Source: Falsirhodobacter xinxiangensis (lineage in GTDB: Bacteria; Pseudomonadota; Alphaproteobacteria; Rhodobacterales; Rhodobacteraceae). From it: DNA of 64,000 nucleotides. Under the pieces are notes generated by a model. That model did not search any database and had not been told where the DNA came from. It worked only from the letters and a program-made list of their open reading frames with translations. Below are positions 17,526-25,237 of this stretch, one piece after another (position 1 is the stretch's first letter; each line of letters starts with the position of its first letter). A program made the translations under genes and the position numbers. The stretch is taken from assembly GCF_004959935.1 (NCBI RefSeq), contig NZ_SMYN01000008.1:352-64351 (forward strand). The letters are read 5' to 3'.

Positions 17526-18242
17526 ATGAAAACCGTTATGATCACCGGCGTGTCGCGTGGGCTTGGCCTTGCGACCGCCGATCTGCTGCTGCGCCGGGGG
17601 TATCGGGTCATCGGCCTGAGCCGAGGGGCAGGGGGCTTTGCCGCGCTGTGCGAGGCCTATCCGAATGCCGCCGAATTCATCGCCTTCGACGTGGGCGATC
17701 TGGACGCGATCCCCGATATGGTCCGGGGCGTGACGGATCGGCACGGGCCGCTTTGGGGGCTGGTCAACAATGCCGGGATGGGGATGGACGGCGTTCTGGC
17801 GACCATGCACCGCACCGACATCGAAAAGGTTCTGGCCGTTAACCTGACAGCGCCGCTGATCCTGGCGAAATACGCCTCGCGCGGGATGCTGACGGCGCGG
17901 GCGGGGCGGATCGTCAACATCTCGTCGATCATTGCATCGACCGGGTTCAACGGGCTGGCGGCCTATGCCGCGTCGAAGGCCGGGCTGGAGGGGATGACCC
18001 GGTCGCTGTCGCGCGAGCTGGGCAAGCGCGGCATCACCGTGAACTGCGTCGCGCCGGGATATATGGAAACCGAGATGACCGAGGGTCTGGGCGAGGCGCA
18101 GATGACCTCGATCCGCCGCCGCGCGCCCTTGGGTCTTGCCCGACCCGAGGATGCCGCCGCCGCCGTCGTCTATTTGCTGGGCGACGAGGCCGAACGCGTC
18201 ACGGGCACAATCCTGACCGTGGATGGGGGCAGCACGGCCTGA
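17526..18242 (+). CDS. Short-chain dehydrogenase/reductase (FabG-like)
   Basis: A 238-residue classical SDR with the cofactor motif TGVSRGLG, NNAG, catalytic Ser in NISSI, and YAASK (Tyr and Lys). The C-terminal TGTILTVDGG is typical of FabG-like ketoacyl-ACP reductases. In this operon it may reduce an ACP-bound intermediate. Its 3' end overlaps the convergent SGNH hydrolase gene by 44 bases. Confidence 0.88.
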   Translation: MKTVMITGVSRGLGLATADLLLRRGYRVIGLSRGAGGFAALCEAYPNAAEFIAFDVGDLDAIPDMVRGVTDRHGPLWGLVNNAGMGMDGVLATMHRTDIEKVLAVNLTAPLILAKYASRGMLTARAGRIVNISSIIASTGFNGLAAYAASKAGLEGMTRSLSRELGKRGITVNCVAPGYMETEMTEGLGEAQMTSIRRRAPLGLARPEDAAAAVVYLLGDEAERVTGTILTVDGGSTA

Positions 18243-18828
18243 TCGCCTCGGCATAGGCGCGGGCGATGTGGCGGGCGGCCTCGGGCGAGGTGTGCAGCCC
18301 GTCCGGCATCGCGTTCCCTTCGGGCAGGTGGCGGCCTTCGTCGATCACGCCGCCCGGCAGCGCCGCGACCGCCGCCGCATAGGCCCGCGCGCCGGGTCGC
18401 ACCCATCCGCGCGGGCCGTGAAATCGCGGCCCGCCGATCACATGCGCCACCGATGCACCGCCCCGCTGCGCGCGGGCCAGCAGCTCGCGGTGGTTCGCCA
18501 CGCTGCGGGACAGCGGAACGCCCCGGTGCAGCGCCGCGTCGTTGCCGGTGAAGGCGATGATGACAAGGCCGCCCGCATCAAACGCATCGGGGCGGGTCAG
18601 CGCCCAATCGCTGTTCGCTCCCGCCTTTGCGATCACCCGCACTTCGCATCCTGTCAGGGCGCGAATTTCGTCCGCCAGCGGCGGGCGGCTGAAATTGCTG
18701 GCACCGAACAGGGTGATGATCGGCGCGGGTGACACGGGCCGGGTCTGCGCCGCCGTGGGGGCAAACGCGCCGTAGCGGGCCAGCTGCCACAGCGCCAGCA
18801 CCGCCAGAAGCGCAAGCGCCCATTTCAT
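18199..18828 (-). CDS. SGNH/GDSL-type hydrolase, membrane anchored
   Basis: A 209-residue protein with an N-terminal hydrophobic anchor (residues 3-17). SGNH blocks are visible: G42-A-S44-N (Ser nucleophile, GAS instead of GDS), G95-N96-D97, and D176-G-L-H179. Such enzymes de-acetylate polysaccharides or lipids in the periplasm. The start overlaps the stop of the glycosyltransferase gene (ATGA), so the two are co-expressed. It may trim or edit acyl groups added by the neighbouring acyltransferase; that link is inferred. Confidence 0.78.
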   Translation of the reverse strand: MKWALALLAVLALWQLARYGAFAPTAAQTRPVSPAPIITLFGASNFSRPPLADEIRALTGCEVRVIAKAGANSDWALTRPDAFDAGGLVIIAFTGNDAALHRGVPLSRSVANHRELLARAQRGGASVAHVIGGPRFHGPRGWVRPGARAYAAAVAALPGGVIDEGRHLPEGNAMPDGLHTSPEAARHIARAYAEAIRPCCPHPRSGLCP

Positions 18829-19910
18829 GTCAACAGCCGGTCGTGCAGCGCGGCATAGGTGCGGGTCAGATCTGCGGGCGGCGCGTCGAACAGGGCGTCG
18901 ATGGCGCCCAGTGCGGTGCGGGTTCCGCGGAACCCCGCGCGGGCGCTGCGCGAGGACAGCTTGGGCACCAGCATCCCCATTCGGGCAAGGGCATAGTTCC
19001 GCGTCTTGCGCCGAAGCATCCGCGCCTCGGGGTGGCCATGTGAATGGCGGGCCATGACGAATGCGCGGTTCAACACCGTCATCAGCGCGAAGTTGAACGG
19101 ATCGGGCCGCCCGCCGGGAAAGCGGTGATGATGGATGCGCGCCCTGTTCGCACCGACCAGCAGGCCGTGGCGCATCGCCTTGAAGCTGGCGTCGATGTCT
19201 TCGTAAAGGCCGTAGCCGCGAAACGTCTCCTCGAACCCGTCATCTATGATGGCATCGGTGCGGAAGGACATGCGGAACCCGGTCATCCATTCGACCGGAA
19301 CCGCATCTTCCTGCGCCAGCCAGTCGGGCACGGGATGGGGGCGCTGCAAGACCCGGGCCAGCGCAAGGAACGGGTTCAGGTCGGTCACGCGCTTTTCCAC
19401 GCGGTTGCGCAGCGACATGTGCCGCGCTGCGCGCCGGTGGTCGCGCTGCATGTCGTAACCTTCGGTGCGGATCGGCGATTCGGGTGCATTGGCCGCGCAG
19501 ACCCCGGCGATGCGATGGTCGGGATCGCGGCTGTAGACGCGCATCATCGCTTCGGTCGTGCCGGGATGGCAGAGCGAATCGTCGTCGGGAAAGAATACGA
19601 CGGGGGCGGTGACGTGGCGCAGGCCAAGGTTGCGCTGATGCGTCAGCCCGCGCGCGCTGTGTTCATAGGCGATCGGCACGCCCTGTTGCGCGATGACCTG
19701 CTGCACCGGGTCCGGATTGTCCGAGCTGTCGATCACCACGATCCGCTGCGCCCGTTCGGATTGCGCGATCAGCAGGGGCAGCGACAGGTGCAGCGCCTCG
19801 GGGCGGTTGCGGGTGGCGATGACCACGTCGAACGGGGTGGAGCCGTTCGCGAAATGAAGGGTCGGGGCGGGAAACGCCGAGGCGCGCCCGTGGGAGGAGG
19901 AGACGTTCAT
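18825..19910 (-). CDS. Family 2 glycosyltransferase
   Basis: A 361-residue GT-A fold transferase. Near the N-terminus are FDVVIATRNRPEAL (nucleotide-sugar binding) and the DxD-type PDDDS around residue 107, then EWMTGFRMSFR and the acceptor-side YEDID. No TM helices are seen, so it is probably peripheral to the inner membrane. ATG 19910 is the best start; the longer frame runs through an AT-rich promoter region. It is divergent from the M15-like gene and its upstream region carries copy 2 of the shared promoter element. Confidence 0.85.
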   Translation of the reverse strand: MNVSSSHGRASAFPAPTLHFANGSTPFDVVIATRNRPEALHLSLPLLIAQSERAQRIVVIDSSDNPDPVQQVIAQQGVPIAYEHSARGLTHQRNLGLRHVTAPVVFFPDDDSLCHPGTTEAMMRVYSRDPDHRIAGVCAANAPESPIRTEGYDMQRDHRRAARHMSLRNRVEKRVTDLNPFLALARVLQRPHPVPDWLAQEDAVPVEWMTGFRMSFRTDAIIDDGFEETFRGYGLYEDIDASFKAMRHGLLVGANRARIHHHRFPGGRPDPFNFALMTVLNRAFVMARHSHGHPEARMLRRKTRNYALARMGMLVPKLSSRSARAGFRGTRTALGAIDALFDAPPADLTRTYAALHDRLLT

Positions 19911-19980
19911 GGCACTCGTTACGAAAAGGACACTACACGAATACCTAAACACGGCGGGACGGATGTCAAAAGTGGTGATT

Positions 19981-20014
19981 TTGACGCAATGGCAGGGGGA
20001 TGACCGTTTTTGTC
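19981..20014 (+). promoter_or_regulatory. Promoter/operator element, copy 2 (TTGACG-N14-TGACCGTTTTTGTC)
   Basis: TTGACG (19981-19986) is followed after 14 bp by TGACCGTTTTTGTC (20001-20014), identical to the core of copy 1 at 15432-15445. GGGGGAT/GGGCGGCAT-like sequence and AnCTC follow both copies at similar distance. It faces the M15-like gene, in the 255-bp gap 19911-20165. Confidence 0.5.
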
Positions 20015-20058
20015 GCACCGGGGCGGCATAACTCGAATCGTCACCGAAAGGCAGACAG

Positions 20059-20112
20059 GCGGGCCGTGGAAGTTATTTCATCACCAGTGCATTTCCGTTG
20101 CGCACGGCCCGC
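20059..20112. repeat. 10-bp inverted repeat in the leader of the M15-like gene
   Basis: GCGGGCCGTG (20059-20068) pairs perfectly with CACGGCCCGC (20103-20112) across a 34-nt loop, between promoter element copy 2 and the gene at 20166. It may be an RNA hairpin in the 5' leader. Confidence 0.4.
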
Positions 20113-20165
20113 TTCATTGCCCCAAGTGGCAGGGGAGAGGTAAGCTTCGTCCAAAAGGAGGAAGG

Positions 20166-20804
20166 ATGCGAAAACCCGGCAGCGTTCGCGGTCTGGAGGC
20201 TTTGGGTCGCGAGCGGCTTTCGCGCCATTTCTTCATGCGCGATTTCCTGTGCTCCGAGATCGGCAATTTCCACGGCATCCCCAATATCCCGGACGATCCG
20301 GACCTTGCGCTTCATACCGAACGGATGCTGGCGGGCGAGCTTCTGGACCCGCTGGTCGAAACCTTCGGGCCGATTGCCATCCGGTCGGCCTATCGCGCGC
20401 CTGCGGTGAACGCCCATGGCTCGGAACACGGGTTGGGCTGTGCGTCGAATGCGGCCAGCCGGGCGGATCACATCTGGGACCAGCGCGATGCGGCGGGGCG
20501 CTGCGGGGCCTGCGCCAGCGTCGTGATCCCGTGGTTCGCGGACCAGTATGAGCGGGGTCGGGACTGGCTGGACCTTGCGTGGTGGATGTTCGACCATCTT
20601 GAGTTTCACGCCATCACGTTCTTTCCCAAACGCGCCGCGTTCAACCTTGGCTGGCGAGAGCAGCCCGAGAAGCGGATATCGTCGTGGATCGGGCCGCGGC
20701 GGCGCATCCACCGGCCCGGCGATGTGCCGCCCGCCGATCGCGCGGGGCGTTACGCCGATTTTCCGCCGTTCCGGGGGATCGCCTATCCGCCGCTGCCGCT
20801 ATGA
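20166..20804 (+). CDS. Peptidase M15-like protein of unknown function
   Basis: A 212-residue protein. The central RSAYRAPAVNAHGSEHG followed by ADHIWD resembles the M15A/M15_3 D-Ala-D-Ala carboxypeptidase zinc site (SGYRSP...H...D). HFFMRDFLCSEI near the N-terminus is also seen in such proteins. No signal peptide is visible. AGGAGG before ATG 20166 fixes the start over the longer frame. Its promoter matches that of the acyltransferase operon, so it is probably part of the same envelope function. Confidence 0.6.
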   Translation: MRKPGSVRGLEALGRERLSRHFFMRDFLCSEIGNFHGIPNIPDDPDLALHTERMLAGELLDPLVETFGPIAIRSAYRAPAVNAHGSEHGLGCASNAASRADHIWDQRDAAGRCGACASVVIPWFADQYERGRDWLDLAWWMFDHLEFHAITFFPKRAAFNLGWREQPEKRISSWIGPRRRIHRPGDVPPADRAGRYADFPPFRGIAYPPLPL

Positions 20805-21161
20805 CTTGGCCTCCAGCACCGATTCCACCGCGGCGACGAGGGCTGCATTCCTGAACGGTTTGGACAGGATCGCCGCGCCTTCGACCAACGTTCCGCGCTG
20901 CGCCACATCGTCGGGTGCGTATCCGGTGACGTGCAAGATCGGCAGGCCGGGCCGCAGCGCCCTTGCCGCCAGCGCGACGTCCAGCCCCGACATGCCATTG
21001 GGGAGCCCGATATCGGAAACCAGCATCATGATCTGCGGGTGAGAGGCGAGGAGGGCAAGGCCCGCGGGACCGTCGCCCGCCTCGATCGTGCGGTATCCGG
21101 CATCGCGCAGGACGGTGGTCAGGATCATGCGCATCACCGGCTCGTCGTCGATGATCAGCAC
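20799..21161 (-). CDS. Single-domain response regulator receiver
   Basis: A 120-residue CheY-like receiver: acidic pair IIDDE, phospho-acceptor Asp50 (VSDIGLP), Thr in HVTGYAP and Lys in LSKPF. No output domain follows. The GTG start (21161) overlaps the end of the histidine kinase frame (GTGCTGA). The kinase family is often fused to a C-terminal receiver, so this may be a split-off receiver. It ends overlapping the convergent M15-like gene by six bases. Confidence 0.8.
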   Translation of the reverse strand: MLIIDDEPVMRMILTTVLRDAGYRTIEAGDGPAGLALLASHPQIMMLVSDIGLPNGMSGLDVALAARALRPGLPILHVTGYAPDDVAQRGTLVEGAAILSKPFRNAALVAAVESVLEAKS

Positions 21162-22333
21162 CAGACGCTCGCACGGTGCGGCAAGCCCGGCTTCGCAGGG
21201 CTCGCCTCGCTTTGGGCGGGCAGCGGTCCGGCGGGGAACAGCATCTGCACGCAGGTGCCGCTGCCGGGCTGCGAGGTGATGGACAGCGTGCCGCCCGATT
21301 GTTCGACGAAGCCATAGGCCATCGACAGGCCAAGCCCCGTTCCGGCCCCGACCGGCTTGGTGGTGAAGAACGGCTCGATCGCGCGTTCGGCGACGTCGGC
21401 GGTCATCCCGATGCCGGTATCGGCGACCGAGATGGCGACGTATTGTTCGTCATCCGACGCCTGGGCCGAGGTTTCGCGATGCGAGGTGATGGTGATCGTC
21501 CCACCGCGCGGCATGGCATCGCGCGCGTTCAGGCACAGGTTCAGCAACGCATTCTCGAACTGGTTGTCATCGGCGAAGATGGTGAGCGCCGGGCATTCGC
21601 AGGTGAACTCGACATTCATCGTCGGCCCGATGGAGCGGCGGATCAGGTCGAGGAAGCCTTCGATCTGCCGCGCGACATTCATCTGCTTGGGTTGCAGCGT
21701 CTGCTTGCGCGAGAATGCCAGAAGCCGGTGCGTCAGTGCGGCGGCTTTGTCGATGGCGGCCTCTGCCGCGTCCAGAAGCGATGTGGCATCCTGCGGTTTC
21801 TGCTGCACGATGCGGGTGCGGGCCAGATCCACCAGCCCCGAGATGCCGCCGATCAGGTTGTTGAAGTCATGCGCGATGCCGCCGGTCAACTGGCCGACGG
21901 CTTCCATCTTCTGGGCTTGGCGCAGACTGGCCTGCGCATCCCGCAGGGCGCTTGCGCGGCAGCGTTCCTCGGTCACGTCCCGGGCAGATCAATAGAGGTG
22001 ATCGCCCGACGGGACCGCGTGCCATGCAAGGTGGCGGTAGCTGCCGTCCTTGGCCCGCATCCGGTTTTCGAATGCCAGCGTCTTCTCCCCGGCGGCAAGG
22101 TCCTCGATCTGTTTCCGGGTGGCGGCGACATCGTCCGGATGTTCGATCCATTCGGACGTGCGGCCGATCAGTTCCTCGCGGGTCCAGCCGGTGACGCGTT
22201 CCCATGCGGGGTTCACATTCGTCCAGACGCCGTTCAGATCCGCGACCATCAGCATTTCCTGGCTGACCTCCCAGATCCTAACCCGATCGGTGACGCTGCT
22301 TGCATCCTGTTCGTTTGCGTCGATGACGTCCAA
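21155..22333 (-). pseudogene. PAS-histidine kinase interrupted by an in-frame TGA
   Basis: Reading from TTG 22333, a PAS domain (MLMVADLNGVWTNVNPAWER, then WIEHPDDVAA and FENRMRAKDGSYRHLAWH) ends at a TGA at 21991-21989. The same frame continues without shift into SARDVTEER and a complete kinase core: H-box GGIAHDFNN (His), N-box LNLCLNARDAM, DTGIGM and GTGLGLSM. The kinase half could restart at GTG 21976 but has no ribosome site. One nonsense codon between the PAS and kinase parts is the simplest reading; read-through or two separate proteins are alternatives. Confidence 0.65.
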
Positions 22334-22398
22334 TCCCTGCCCCCGCGAGAGTTTCGGCGCTCGCGAATAGGATGTAATTGGCGCGGCGAAATTCAAGC

Positions 22399-23055
22399 TC
22401 AGGTTGTGCTCACCACATTCCGCAACGACTCCTCGATCTTGCCGTCGCACCATGCGGCGCCGAACCTTTTGCGGCTGTCCGCTGCCTGCGCGGCAAGGTT
22501 GGGCTGGGCGCGCAGGCGGTCTGTCAGATCGGTGGTGGCGGGGGCCTCGGCCTCCAGCAGCGGTCGCAGGTCGGGCAGCCGGTCGGTCATCGTGCCCCAC
22601 AGCGTGGCGGTGACGATCTGCGACAGCGGATCGGGCATCGGGCCGTGTTCCCATATCTGCATCCAGCGCCGGAGCCGGGGCAGGTAGTCCGTCCAGCTTT
22701 GCCGCGTCCACATCTGCTTGCCGCCATCCAGCGTCATCTCGTCCAGCACGTCGTTGGCATTGCAGACGATCCGGAGCGCGGGGGCGGCGTCCTTGGGCAG
22801 CAGATCGAAGGTCTGGCCCAGCCAGAGGCAGATGGCCGGCATCTGCGCCATCGCCTTGCCCGTCGGATTGTGGACCAGCATCGGCGGGGCCATGTGCGGC
22901 GTCGGCTGATCCTGCGGGGCTGCGGCCATCATCGCGCCGATGGCATCGCTGTCGGGTTCGGTCACGGTCGCGCCCTGATGGGCAAGGATGGCGCGGATGA
23001 ATTCGCCCCGGAACGGGACGGGCCAGTAATAAAGGGTGTAATCCGGGGCGGTCAT
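22399..23055 (-). CDS. Glutathione S-transferase-like protein
   Basis: A 218-residue protein with an N-terminal thioredoxin-fold region (YTLYYWPVPFRGEFIRAILAH) and an all-helical C-terminal part. The Tyr/Trp-rich start matches GST N-terminal domains; the glutathione-binding P-S motif is not clearly seen (PPMLVHNPTGKAM lies at that place). ATG 23055 is chosen over a longer frame that begins in the regulator's upstream region. Substrate unknown. Confidence 0.75.
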   Translation of the reverse strand: MTAPDYTLYYWPVPFRGEFIRAILAHQGATVTEPDSDAIGAMMAAAPQDQPTPHMAPPMLVHNPTGKAMAQMPAICLWLGQTFDLLPKDAAPALRIVCNANDVLDEMTLDGGKQMWTRQSWTDYLPRLRRWMQIWEHGPMPDPLSQIVTATLWGTMTDRLPDLRPLLEAEAPATTDLTDRLRAQPNLAAQAADSRKRFGAAWCDGKIEESLRNVVSTT

Positions 23056-23201
23056 CGGCGGCTCCTTTGTGGTTGGCATGGGGAAACGGGTCGGGCGGCG
23101 ATAAGTTCGGTCGGCGTGCAATCGCCGGGTGCGACGCGGGCGCTTGCCAATGGCTGCGCGATTGCCCTAGCTGCGCCCGCACAGGTTCCGGAAAGGGCTG
23201 G

Positions 23202-24065
23202 ATGATGGACGGCATGTCGGGGCGCATGGTCGCGCGGATACAGGCGCAGTCGGATGCGCTGACCCCCAGCGAGACGCGGCTGGTCAGCGAGCTGATGCGC
23301 GTGCCACGAGAGATCGCGCTGGTCACATCCGCCGAATTCGCGGGCCGGGTCGGGGTGCACGAGGCGACGACTTCGCGCCTTGCCCGCAAGCTTGGATTTT
23401 CGGGCTATGCCGCCTTTCGCGACGCGCTGCGGCAGGAATATGTCCAGCGGAGCGAACCGGCGGATCGGCTGTCGCTGACGCTGGAGGCGGCAGAGGGCGA
23501 TCATCTGGCGCATCTGGTGGCAAGCGAGATGGCGGCCCTTGCCTCGGTATCGGATCATGTGACCGACCACGCGATCGCCGAGGCGGCGGCACTGCTGCAC
23601 GGGCGGCGGGTGTTCGTGTTCGCGCATGGACATGCAACCTCGCTGGCCGACATGGCGGAACGGCGGATGCGGCGCATGGGGATCGACACGCGCAGCCTGC
23701 GCGGCAATGCGCGCGATCTGGCCGAACAGGCGCTGCCGATGCGGGCGGGGGATGCGCTGCTGGCCTTTGCGTTCCGGCGACAGCCGCAGGGATATGCGCC
23801 GCTTTTGCGGCTGGCGGATGAGGTGGGGGCGGCGACGCTGACGATTTCCGACACGGTCGGCGCGCAGCTTCGGCCCGCGCCACAGCTTTTGCTGGCCGCG
23901 CCGCGATCGGGGGTGGCGGGCGGTTTCCAGACGTTGACGGTGCCGATGGTGGTGACGAACGCGCTGATCCTTGCGCTTGGCGCGGCGGGGCAGGGGGCAG
24001 CGATGGAGCCGCTGGACCGCTTGGGCAGCCTGATCGAAAACTTCGAAAACAGTTTTGCAAGATAG
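23202..24065 (+). CDS. MurR/RpiR-family transcriptional regulator
   Basis: A 287-residue regulator: N-terminal helix-turn-helix (FAGRVGVHEATTSRLARKLGFSGY) and a C-terminal SIS-type domain (VFVFAHGHATSLADM) that usually binds a phosphosugar. GGAAAGGG precedes ATG 23202. An inverted repeat at its 3' end, just before the importer operon, is the likely operator. The phosphosugar-binding domain fits the adjacent AfuABC-like importer and phosphatase. Confidence 0.88.
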   Translation: MMDGMSGRMVARIQAQSDALTPSETRLVSELMRVPREIALVTSAEFAGRVGVHEATTSRLARKLGFSGYAAFRDALRQEYVQRSEPADRLSLTLEAAEGDHLAHLVASEMAALASVSDHVTDHAIAEAAALLHGRRVFVFAHGHATSLADMAERRMRRMGIDTRSLRGNARDLAEQALPMRAGDALLAFAFRRQPQGYAPLLRLADEVGAATLTISDTVGAQLRPAPQLLLAAPRSGVAGGFQTLTVPMVVTNALILALGAAGQGAAMEPLDRLGSLIENFENSFAR

Positions 24066-24091
24066 CTTGCATGTCATGTAAATGTTGCAAG
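24056..24091. promoter_or_regulatory. RpiR-type operator TGCAAG-ATAG-CTTGCA plus third half-site
   Basis: A perfect inverted repeat TGCAAG (24056-24061) / CTTGCA (24066-24071) overlaps the regulator stop, with another TGCAAG at 24086-24091. It precedes the binding-protein gene by about 45 bp, so the upstream regulator probably acts here. Confidence 0.55.
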
Positions 24092-24136
24092 TCGAGGCTA
24101 CTGCTGGCACGAACACAGCAGCCCTTGGGGAATCAC

Positions 24137-25237
24137 ATGCGTTTTCTGCCGCTTCTTGCCACGCTTGCCATGACCGTGCCCGCCTGGGCGCAGGATCTGG
24201 ACACCATGCCCGCCGCAGACCTTCTTCCGCTGGCGCAGGCCGAGGGCACGGTGACCGTCTATGCCTTCACCAGCCGGATCGGCCGGGTCGAAGCGGCGTT
24301 CGAAGCCGCCTATCCCGGCATCGACATGGTCAGCTTCGACATGTCCTCGACCGAGCAGATCGCGCGGATCAAGTCCGAGGCGGGTGCGGGGATCGCCGGG
24401 GCCGATGTCGTCTACATTTCCGACGCGCCGGTGGTGCTGACGGAGCTGTTCGCCGAAGGGCTGGTCGCGCAATATGTGCCGCCGCGCGTGGCCGAACTGG
24501 TGCCCGAGGCGCTGCAATCGCCGCTTCTGGCGCAGCGCCTGTCCACCAAGGTTCTGATGTACAACGAGGAAACCTATCCCGACGGCGCGCCGGTGGACAA
24601 CCTGTGGGACCTGACGAAGCCCGAATGGGCAGGCAAGGTGATCATGGTCGATCCGCTTCAACGGGGCGACTATCTGGACCTGATGACGGAAATCGTGCTG
24701 CGCAAGGACGAAATGGCGGCGGCATACCAGACCGAGTTCGGCGAGGCGCTGCCCGAGGGCGAAGATGCGGGTAAACGCTTCATCGCCGATCTGTTCGCCA
24801 ACGATCTGGTGCTGGTCGGATCGACCGACGACGTGAACGCCGCGATCGGCGCCAAGGGACAGGAGGCGGCGCCGATCGGCTTCACCTCCTATTCCGACCG
24901 CCGCGACAACGAGGACGAGGGCTGGGCGCTGCAAGTCGCGAACGAGGTGGCCCCGGCGAACGGGATCGTGTTCCCGGCGCTGCTGGCCGTGAACCCCAAG
25001 GCGGCAAACCCGGCGGCGGCGCGTCTGGCCATCGACTTCATGATGGGCGACGATACCGAGACGGGCGGAGACGGGTTCAAACCCTTCTATGTCGCGGGTG
25101 ACTGGGCCACGCGCACCGACATCGCGCCGCACCCCGATGCGATCCCGCTGGACGATTTCAACGGCTGGACCATCGACGCGGCGGAAACCGCGAAGATCCG
25201 CGCCGAAGTGGCCGACCTGATCCTGACGCTGCAGTAA
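24137..25237 (+). CDS. AfuA/FbpA-like periplasmic binding protein
   Basis: A 366-residue secreted protein with a signal peptide ending at AWA (about residue 18). It belongs to the type 2 periplasmic-binding family used for Fe3+, thiamine, phosphonates and hexose phosphates; TVYAFTSRIGRVEAAFEAAYPG and MYNEETYPDGAPVDNLWDL are family-like. No paired Tyr iron ligands were recognised. The permease starts at the next base after the stop. With an RpiR regulator upstream and a phosphatase downstream, a phosphorylated substrate is inferred. Confidence 0.85.
   Translation: MRFLPLLATLAMTVPAWAQDLDTMPAADLLPLAQAEGTVTVYAFTSRIGRVEAAFEAAYPGIDMVSFDMSSTEQIARIKSEAGAGIAGADVVYISDAPVVLTELFAEGLVAQYVPPRVAELVPEALQSPLLAQRLSTKVLMYNEETYPDGAPVDNLWDLTKPEWAGKVIMVDPLQRGDYLDLMTEIVLRKDEMAAAYQTEFGEALPEGEDAGKRFIADLFANDLVLVGSTDDVNAAIGAKGQEAAPIGFTSYSDRRDNEDEGWALQVANEVAPANGIVFPALLAVNPKAANPAAARLAIDFMMGDDTETGGDGFKPFYVAGDWATRTDIAPHPDAIPLDDFNGWTIDAAETAKIRAEVADLILTLQ

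Noticed and set aside
20799-22333. Selenocysteine or programmed read-through at the kinase TGA
   Set aside because: No stem-loop of SECIS type was recognised after the TGA and the protein family has no selenoprotein members that I know of; a nonsense mutation is simpler.
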